NCBI GenBank assembly: GCA_963170055.1
Contig: CAUJGJ010000001.1
Span: 555,001 to 565,000, forward strand
Origin: Halisarca cf. caerulea
Taxonomy: Eukaryota > Porifera > Demospongiae > Chondrillida > Halisarcidae
Direction of reading: 5' to 3'
DNA: 10,000 bases
A model generated the notes under the pieces. It saw only the letters and a list, made by a program, of their open reading frames with translations, had not been told where the DNA came from and made no database searches. Below are positions 1-9,100 of this stretch, in pieces. Position 1 is the first letter of the stretch. Every line of letters starts with the position of its first letter. The position numbers and the translations under genes were made by a program.

Positions 1-1
1 G

Positions 2-176
2 GATGAAAACATCATTTTGTTTGGCTTAGCATTACGTTCTTCCCCATCTACAGACTTAGTAAACTTTATTAATCTTCTTAGCAATGGATTTCCTGCCAGA
101 GCTCTTAATTCAGAGCCTGGTTCACTGATTACCAATCAAGTGCCTGAAGCTATCATAGCAGAAATTGAGACATGTT
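2..176 (+). CDS. Exon 1 (partial): non-sushi extracellular domain end, possibly vWA
   Basis: The frame beginning at base 2 is open into the window from the left and ends at donor GTGAGT (177-182) in phase 1, matching the acceptor of exon 2. The peptide has a hydrophobic strand-like start (IILFGLAL), a helix-like stretch after an S-T-D cap (STDLVNFINLL), and a last helix ending in cysteine (VPEAIIAEIETC). That order, and a terminal helix running into Cys, resembles the C-terminal end of a von Willebrand factor A domain. vWA domains occur with sushi domains in SVEP1 and factor B. This is weak pattern matching. An alternative start exists: bases 35-53 form a good pyrimidine-rich acceptor ending in ctacag, also in phase 1, which would make the exon 54-176. 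I prefer the longer form because the helix cap spans that site. Confidence 0.55.
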
Positions 177-3100
177 GTGAGTCAACCTGGTTTTAATTGT
201 TGATTTCAGCGCAATGATTTTTATACAGTTTTCATACAGTAGTTAGCATATGTCTAAGTACTTCAGGAATCCACATGTATCTTTAAATTATTGAGTAATT
301 GTTGTTCTTGTTACATTTCAGTATCGAGAACAATTGACTGTGGACCAGCTTCCAACATTAAAGATGGAATTGTGGACATCAGTGGAGGAACTACACTGGG
401 TTCAGTCATAACCTATTCTTGCAATACTGGTTTTACACTCGTTGGAGGTGCCAACAGGACTTGTCAAACTGATAGGACATACAATGGGACTCAACCAAGC
501 TGTGATGGTAAAGTACTTGTTCATGCTACATTTAAAGAACAATCATGCAATTTGTGTTGAACATAATCTTAATGTGTGCTTCCTTGTAGTAATTCAATGC
601 CCTGGTCTATCAAACATTAGCAGTGGAGTTGTAGACACATCAGGTGGAACAAGTTACAAGTGTACTGCAGTCTACAGTTACACAGGATATGTTCTCAATG
701 GAATGGTAACAAGAACATGTCAGGAAGATTCAACCTGGAGTGGAGTAGAGCCAATTTGTGATGGTATATGATTTTATTATACATGGAATCCAGTGTAAAT
801 TGTTTATTTATTGTTATAGTCATGAATCTTTCATCCGGCCTTTGGTAATTAAGAACCCTTGCTATCCAGCCGGTAGAAATGTGTACCCATTATGCACAGT
901 GTATTATAAGAAGATTTGCTAATCCAGCATGTCTTAGTGCAATATGTGGCCAGATTAAAAAGTCATGGCTGTATTATCTTTAATATTGCTTTAGCTGTTA
1001 ACTGTGGGAATCTACCAAACATTACCAGTGGACAAGTCATGTACACTACTACCACTTACATGAGCATTGCCATGTACAGCTGTGCTACTGGGTATGATCT
1101 GATTGGAGTGAGTCTCAGAGAATGTACTGCAGCTGGAGTATGGAGTGGTGGAGAGCCAACATGTCAAAGTGAGGAAACAAAGAATGATGACATAAACATA
1201 ATTAAGTATAAGCCACATCTGGGTCACTTCAATCAGCAGTTACTGTACATAGCTTCTAACAATTAGAATAATAATAATAAATGGGCTCTTTAAATAATAC
1301 TAATATAAACCATGATAGTGTAAATTAATAAATACTATGAGACACTCTCTCAAGTACAGGACATTGAGTTTTCCATAAATAAAGCATTTGAGTAATAAAT
1401 ATACTGTAAAGCATTGACAAGGGTCAGTGTGCATCATCACTGATTATAAATTATTACTACCATAGTGAAGTGTAGCACTCACCACACACACAGTACGGTG
1501 GAAACTCCAGCCAAAGGACATGACAGGACCACAACATTAAGTGAGGTGTATCTAAATCAGATATTGGCTCCAAAATCTTATGCAATTCCAAATCAAATGA
1601 TCATTATGATGAATCTGATCAATTCAATTGCAGAAACTACAATAATGGTGATTTCAAGGAACATCTAAGCCAAGATAATATTATGTGCAAACCCAACATT
1701 TTGTCTCTAGATGTGGAAATTATTGCAATTGTGCCCATCTATATACACATCTTGTGAATTATCAAGGTTTCGATTTCAGTGAGGTACCTTTGAATATCCA
1801 CCACATGGAGAAGAATTTTATCTGGAGTGCATCAAGAGACATTTCCCAAATTTCTAGTAGATTTCAATTATAGTAGAGATAGTAATTTTTGAATTGCGCA
1901 TGAGTCCATTCATAGGGACTATTTTAGTATCTACTGTAACTGCATATTCTTAATAAAGATACACCTAATAAGAAAATTATTACAGTTCCAATTTCCATGG
2001 ATTCTTTCAATACTAATATATTATTATGACAGAAAAATTCTCCTTCGGCCTTTATTATAATCTACGGGGTTTCCATTTTACCTTCCACACTATAAACTAC
2101 AGTCTGTGAAGAATATATTATAAGGTTTAAAGCTGCTATAATACATGATCTGCTTTGATAGGCATGAACTGAGAGATTTTGACTAATGGTAATGATCAAA
2201 CTACAAGCCTTAGCAAAAAAATCCAGTAAAAAGGTCATGCATGTAATCAATGTGCCACTGAATTAGGGTAGATAATTCAGAAATTGCATGAATAATTGGC
2301 ATAATATGAATGTATATACATTAGTAAGGAACTTTGTGTGTAACTTAGCATAATGTGTACTTTTGGTATAATTTGCTTGTTTGCAATGCCTACTATTGTA
2401 TTAATGTACTATTTGAATGATCACATGATCTATATATACTTGAATACATATACTGAAGTACACTGCTCATGTGCAACTTTCAGCATATAGCATCTGTTCA
2501 TGCAGTTGCTTGTAATTGTGAGGTGTTAACAATGCATCACTTCTGTTGTGAATCTGTCGGTCCTTTGAGCTATTACCCTACCCTGCTACCCCTACACTGT
2601 ATTACACAATATACTGTAGGAGTGGACTGTGATGTGCTTGATACCATTGAGGGAGGCTACATTGAGTACTCTCAAGGGACAGTCTACCAATCAGTGGCAA
2701 CCTACAACTGTCACAGTGGACATTTACTCAATGTAGTTGAAAGTGACACAAGAACATGCACGAGTGATGGAACATGGAATGGAAGTGCTCCAACCTGCAG
2801 TAGTGAGTTGAATTTAGTGTTTGTAATTCCATACTGCCTGTGGTATTCATCTACAAGTTATCCTTATCTTGACATCTATGTATTACAACGAAGTCATCCA
2901 ATGTCCTGATCTGACTAACATTACAAACGGACTTGTGGACACATCAGGTGGAAAAAGCTACAAGTGTACTGCAGTCTACACATGTAACACAGGATTTGTT
3001 CTCAATGGAATGACAACAAGAACATGTCAAGGGAATGGGGCCTGGAGTGGAGCAGAACCGACTTGTGATGGTATGCAGCATATATGTACAGTAGCCCCAT

Positions 3101-6100
3101 ACTGTACTGTGCATGTATGTACTGTCAGTTTATATTAGAATAACACTAAACTAAGCATTTCCATATGCATAGTATCCTTAGTAAAGGCCATGCAATGAAC
3201 TGATGACTTTACACTATTGTTCTCTGACAATCTGTAGTTGTTGACTGTGAGAATCTACCAAACATTACCAGTGGACAAGTCATGTACACTACTACCACTT
3301 ACATGAGCACAGCCATGTACAGCTGTGCTACTGGGTATGATCTGATTGGAGTGAGTCTCAGAGAATGTACTGCAGCTGGAGTATGGAGTGGTGGAGAGCC
3401 AACATGTCAAAGTGAGGATATTAATATTTAATCACATCATGAGTGTCATCCTGAGCAATGTATGGTATATATTATTCGGTTTTGTTTTGGTTTTGCAGTT
3501 TTGGTTCAGTGCATGTGATAGCTATAAACTTCATTTATCAAAATTTAGAGTATTGCACATATCTAATAGAATTTAATTTGTCACTTATCTTTAGTTATAG
3601 TATTCTTAACTGATTATTTTTCTATTATTCAAAGTTGTGGACTGTGATGTGCTTGATACCATTGAGGGAGGCTACATTGAGTACTCTCAAGGGACAGTCT
3701 ACCAATCAGTGGCAACCTACAACTGTCACAGTGGACATTTACTCAATGTAGTTGAAAGTGACACAAGAACATGCGCAAGTGATGGAACATGGAATGGAAG
3801 TGCTTCAACCTGCAGTAGTGAGTTGAATTTAGTGTTTGTAATTCCCTATGACATACATCTATAAATTATCATTGTCTTCACACCTACTACAACAAAGTCA
3901 TTCAATGTCCTGATCTGACTAACATTACAAACGGACTTGTGGACACATCAGGTGGAAGGAGCTACAAGTGTACTGCAGTCTACACTTGTAACACAGGATA
4001 TGTTCTCGATGGAATGACAACAAGAACATGTCAAGGGAATGGGGCCTGGAGTGGAGCAGAACCAACTTGTGATAGTATGACAGCATAACATGTACAGTAG
4101 GCCCTTCTGTACTGTGTTTGTACATAGTGTCAGTTTAGAATAGCATTGGACTTAACAGCTACACATGCTTTGTATCCTTAGTAAAGGCTATGCAATGAAC
4201 TGATGACTTTACACTATTGTTCTCTGACAATCTGTAGTTGTTGACTGTGGGAATCTACCAAACATTACCAGTGGACAAGTCATGTACACTACTACCACTT
4301 ACATGAGCACAGCCATGTACAGCTGTGCTACTGGGTATGATCTGATTGGAGTGAGTCTCAGAGAATGTACTTCAGCTGGAGTATGGAGTGGTGGAGAGCC
4401 AACATGTCAAAGTGAGGAAACAAATAATAATACTCAACAGTAATGTGAACACAATGTACTGTCATGCTCATGCAACTGTGGCTACAAATGATATTAGAAA
4501 CAATACTTAGTCTATCAGATAAGCTGCTGATGCTCCACAGCATTACTTATCCTTGATCCTAACAATAACTCATAAAAGTTTGATGCTATTTGTAGATCTA
4601 TATATACTCATTACTGAATACCTTCCAATCTGAACATCATGCAAGGTACCACTCATCTGTCATTTTTGATCCAGTCTTACTAACTAAAAGTGTATAGAAA
4701 CATTTAAAAATGGTAAAAGGATGCAGGATTGACACAGGACTGTGCAAAAAGGCCTTACCAAAAAAGGATCCTCTGAAAACACTTGGAACAAGGATGAGTT
4801 GCAAAACAGGTACAGGGCCAGATGGCCATAGGGCTAGACAAGCATAGGGCTACACATATAATCAGGGCCGCTGTAAACTAACTTTTTCCTGCACTAGCCA
4901 CCTGGGCTAGTGACACCTAAAAGATACCAGCCCAAGTATTCATTTACTAGCCCAGTTGATATAGTCATTATTATGCTACTTTAGTACTCGATAGCAACTA
5001 ATGTCTTCATGTCCACTAGGGTCTATTGCGTGGTGTGATATCTGTAAAGGGGATCTAAGATAGCCATCAGGTTTATTCAGAAAAATACGTAGTACAAGAT
5101 TTTAGGACTGCTCTAGACTTCAATGTCAGGCTCATTTGGGATGTTTGCTAAGACCATGTTCATTGAGTCTTCATTATCGTACGGTATCACAAAACACCCA
5201 CTCTATCTGCATACTTTTACCATGCACCCTTACCTTATTTTCCTACAATTTTTATGCTTTGCCTACAAATCAATGTAGGCAAGGCACAGAAAGGAGAGGG
5301 GCAATAGCAAGGTATAGTGAGGTAGCAGGTGGGGCCTTAAACAGTTTTCTTGAGGCTCCTTTGTGCCACTCAAGTAGTTTCTGAATACAGTACGTACATA
5401 GATTAGTCTGTTGCAATTGTGCATGTGTGTTACAAGAATTTAAGTGAGGGGGGAGGTTGGGGCAATTGGGTCCCTAGGCCCTCTTTAACCCTCCCCCCTG
5501 CCCCCCATAAAGGAACCACAACTGCCTTCTTTCTAAAAATAACTGTGAGATTGAATGTTTTCCTGCAAGCCTTAGCCCCAGACTGAACACCACAGACCTA
5601 TGACGTCACGAGTGCAGAAGCCTGCTAAGTGCCCAGGGCTTCTCTAAAGCAAAATAGAAATTTTCGGGACGCATTCAAAAACTACTTTGATAAAATTGAT
5701 TACAGCCCCACTTTTAAAGGGTACTAATCCTAAGCTTCCTTCGTTGCAACTTAAGTAGCTGTACTTGAATTCTTTTCAAAGCTATAGCAGGAGAACTTTG
5801 ATCAGCCATGTTGGAAGGGTAGTCTTACTGGCCACACGGGCGCCCATCTTTATTAGTTTTACTAGCCCGAGATTAGTCTCGTACCCAGACCCACTTCCGC
5901 CCGCCATTTTATTTGGGCGAGAAGGCGCCCAAATAAAATGGCGGGCGGAAGTGGGTCTGGGTACGAGACTAGCCCGAGATAGAATCTACTCGCCTCGGGC
6001 TGGCGGGCGAGTGTTAATTTTCACCCCTGTATAATATATGCACAAGATTTTAATAATTGATTTAAAGTACAAATTCTGCTTAGAAACAGCTGCAGTATAC

Positions 6101-9100
6101 TATTTGTAGCACTGACAGGATTTTTCATACATTGTATTAAAAGCTACTTCCAGCCAATGAATGTGTATTAGTACTTACAAGGCTAGCAGATTAAATCAGA
6201 AAATGCACTGGAGTTGGTCATGCTGGACATCCTGTCCTCAGCTATTCAGTTGAGTTGTGGTGGTCAGACGATGGCACATAGTGCTACTAATCAAGGAGAA
6301 GGGGATGTATTTGTGCCATATAACAAACATGTACAGTACCTTTGTGAATGTACTTGCAGTATGGTCTTACTACAGAGTGTTTTGTATGTCTGTTCTAAGA
6401 ACTTGTACAATATCTGTGCAATCTTCAAGCTTCTGTGTGGCACTTTTATAACATGCTTACCTTAGTTCTGTTAATGCTTGAGATTTTGTATCTGTAGTAA
6501 GGATCTATAGGGATCAGTTAGAGAAATAGTGCATGCATTGGATTATAAATTACCTCTAATCTGAATACACTTTATAATCTAGATTTTAACCTAAGAAATA
6601 AAGATACTTTATTGATTGTGTCTTTCAGTGGGTAATAAGTACTTGGTATGTTCAGTGTACAAGCTTGTACGTATGTACTGTGTATACTATACACATGCAC
6701 CCACAGCTATAAAATCCGTTATTATGGCCTAAAACGCTGTTGGTTGAGAAACATGCATTTGTAGAGTTAGTACAATAATAGCTACTCAATCTGTATCTAT
6801 AACATGGAACTGCCATAGGTGGTAACCCCAGAAGTAGATTGTGTCTAAGTTAGAGTATATGGAAGTCTGCCATTGCTTTGGCTGTGAAATAATGGTAGTA
6901 GTGAAACACAATTCAGTCACTTTTGTTTAGCATTAGCCAGAAATGCTGAAAGTCCTTGTTATAAAGAACAGCAATACAGTTACTGTACAAGGAAATGTTC
7001 GTCGTTGCTAAGAGCTTCTAGATCAAATCTGAATGATATTTTACCAGTGTTTGTAATGCTTTCCGAGAAGATGAGATATGCCAAAAGCACAAGCAACAAC
7101 AATTCACAAGAACTCTTAACAATAAAAGGACATAAACAGCTGCTCCCTAAACTTACAACATGTGGTCACTACTGCACATGCGTGGTTACAAGTGCACAAG
7201 TACAAAAATCATGTGATGTTACACATAATACTAGGCACAACATGGAGGGCACATAAACAATATCAACTCTCTCTCTATAATACAGCAAATACTTATGACA
7301 CATAGTATTTGTTGTATCATAGAGAGAGAGTTGATATTGTATATATGCATGTGGTTGCATGCTACTGTAATTGCTGTGAGTCACTTTGTCATGAATTTGT
7401 CCATTGCACTTTTACCCTGCTACCCCTACACTGTATTACACAATAAACTGTAGGAGTGGACTGTGATGTGCTTGATACCATTGAGGGAGGCTACATTGAG
7501 TACTCTCAAGGGACAGTCTACCAATCAGTGGCAACCTACAACTGTCACAGTGGACATTTACTCAATGTAGTTGACAGTGACACAAGAACATGCGCGAGTG
7601 ATGGAACATGGAATGGAAGTGCTCCAACCTGCAGTAGTGAGTTGAATTTAGTGTTTGTAATTCCATAATTACCTATGGCACACATCTATAAATTATCCTT
7701 GTCTTCACACCTACTACAACAAAGTCATTCAATGTCCTGATCTGACTAACATTACAAACGGACTTGTGGACACATCAGGTGGAAGAAGCTACAAGTGTAC
7801 TGCAGTCTACACTTGTAACACAGGATATGTTCTCAATGGAATGACCACAAGAACATGTCAAGGGAATGGGGCCTGGAGTGGAGCAGAACCAACTTGTGAT
7901 GGTATGACAGCATAACATGTACAGTAGCCCCATACTGTACTGTGCATATACGTAGTGTCATGCAGTTTATATTAGAATAACACTAAACTAAGCATTTCCA
8001 TATGCATAGTATCCTTAGTAAAGGCCATGCAATGAACTGATGACTTCACACTATTGTTCTCGACAATCTGTAGTTGTTGACTGTGGGAATCTACCAAACA
8101 CTACCAGTGGACAAGTCATGTACACTACTACCACTTACATGAGCACTGCCATGTACAGCTGTGCTACTGGGTATGATCTGATTGGAGTGAGTCTCAGAGA
8201 ATGTACTGCAGCTGGAGTATGGAGTGGTGGAGAGCCAACATGTCAAAGTGAGCTAGGAAATTAATTTTTAATCACATCATGAGTATCGACGATTCAACCA
8301 TTGTCTGTTATGTCAACATTATATTATTTCCTTATGCAGTTTTGGTTCAGTGTGATAACTAATCATAATACCTTTATCATAATTTAGTATATTGCACATA
8401 TCTAATAGAATTTAATTTGTCACTTATCTTTAGTTATAGTATTCTTAACTGATTATATTTCTATTATTCAAAGTTGTGGACTGTGATGTGCTTGATACCA
8501 TTGAGGGAGGCTACATTGAGTACTCTCAAGGGACAGTCTACCAATCAGTGGCAACCTACAACTGTCACAGTGGACATGTACTCTCTGGAACTGGAGATCA
8601 AACAAGAGTTTGTGGAAGCAATGGAATATGGAATGGATTTGCCCCAAATTGTAGTTGTGAGCTTATGTGATTTGACTATACTATCATAGTACAGTAAAAC
8701 CTGCTTAGTATACCTCAAAAGGGACACTAAATCAGTACTGTAGAGGTTCATGACTGCGTAGTATGGGGAAAAGTTAATACAGCATACATATCTGTATATC
8801 CTAAAGATAATGCACATTGTTCAGTATGCAGGTGTCTGGATATATTTTGTTTGTCAGTGAAATCACACAACTAATGTAATTTCACTATATTTGATGGTAT
8901 TGCTAATTTGGCAGAAATTGAAGTTATAATTTTCATTCATAGTTTTGTACGTATTGTAGTTGTTGACTGCAGCAGTCCTTCTGATATTCAAAACGGAACA
9001 GTTGATGTCAACAGAGGCACCACCTACAACTCTGTAGCTGTGTATTCCTGTTATGCAGGATTTACCCTTCAAGGAGGCCCCATCATCTCCTGTCAAGAGA

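Larger units (their letters stand above)
2620..3634 (+). repeat. A-B-C exon cassette, unit 1
   Basis: Exons 5, 6 and 7 with their introns form the first copy of a tandem three-domain unit. The distance to the next A exon start is 1,015 bp. Its B-to-C intron (3071-3237) and closing C-to-A intron (3412-3634) are closest to those of unit 3. Confidence 0.9.
3635..4411 (+). repeat. A-B-C exon cassette, unit 2
   Basis: Exons 8, 9 and 10 form the second copy. Its B-to-C intron (4075-4237) shares the acceptor half with units 1 and 3 but has diverged in the middle. It is followed by the long C-to-A intron. Confidence 0.9.
4412..7453 (+). other. Intron 10, 3.04 kb, with mobile-element DNA
   Basis: No exon with a sushi pattern is visible on either strand. 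The first 400 bp are AT-rich and unremarkable. About 4820-6030 is a more GC-rich repeat-like block, described separately. About 6050-7250 is AT-rich with small palindromes, such as gtacaagcttgtac at 6657-6670. Open stretches at 6214-6465 and 7005-7256 have no recognisable domain, and I do not call them genes. A hairpin element sits at 7253-7344. The final 40-50 bases match the end of intron 4, so this intron is the duplicate of intron 4 enlarged by insertions. Confidence 0.75.
7454..8473 (+). repeat. A-B-C exon cassette, unit 3
   Basis: Exons 11, 12 and 13 with their introns form the third copy. The next A exon (14) starts 1,020 bp downstream. Introns 12 and 13 closely match introns 6 and 7 of unit 1. 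Confidence 0.9.

Noticed and set aside
442..600. Reading through intron 2 as coding, since the frame of exon 3 is open upstream
   Set aside because: Exon 2 overlaps in another frame with a clear sushi pattern and donor GTAAAG, and exon 3 has a clear tgtag acceptor in phase 1.
1465..1873. Two open stretches in intron 4
   Set aside because: Different frames, no cysteine pattern or known domain, no phase-1 exon boundaries; chance ORFs are common at this length.
5136..5384. 82-codon open stretch in intron 10
   Set aside because: No recognisable domain, low-complexity look, and it lies in repeat-like DNA.
5601..5608. tgacgtca as a functional cAMP-response promoter element
   Set aside because: The 8-base match is exact, but there is no promoter context or first exon near it; a single site in repeat-like DNA is not enough.
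5765..6034. 89-codon open stretch across the foldback element
   Set aside because: Its sequence is largely the translated inverted repeat arms; there is no splice or domain support, so it is not a gene.
6214..6465. Overlapping open stretches in intron 10, considered as a decayed sushi exon
   Set aside because: Some cysteines are present but the sushi order (DC, YxC, RxC, WxG, PxC) is absent.
7169..7384. Minus-strand open stretch over the 7253-7344 hairpin
   Set aside because: It is made mostly of hairpin sequence, with no protein signature.
2620..8656. CRISPR array or simple satellite as an explanation for the regular repeats
   Set aside because: Repeats are about 1 kb, include introns and encode folded domains; there are no short repeats with unique spacers.
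8545..8817. Minus-strand open stretch across exon 14
   Set aside because: It is antisense to a well-supported exon and has no domain of its own.
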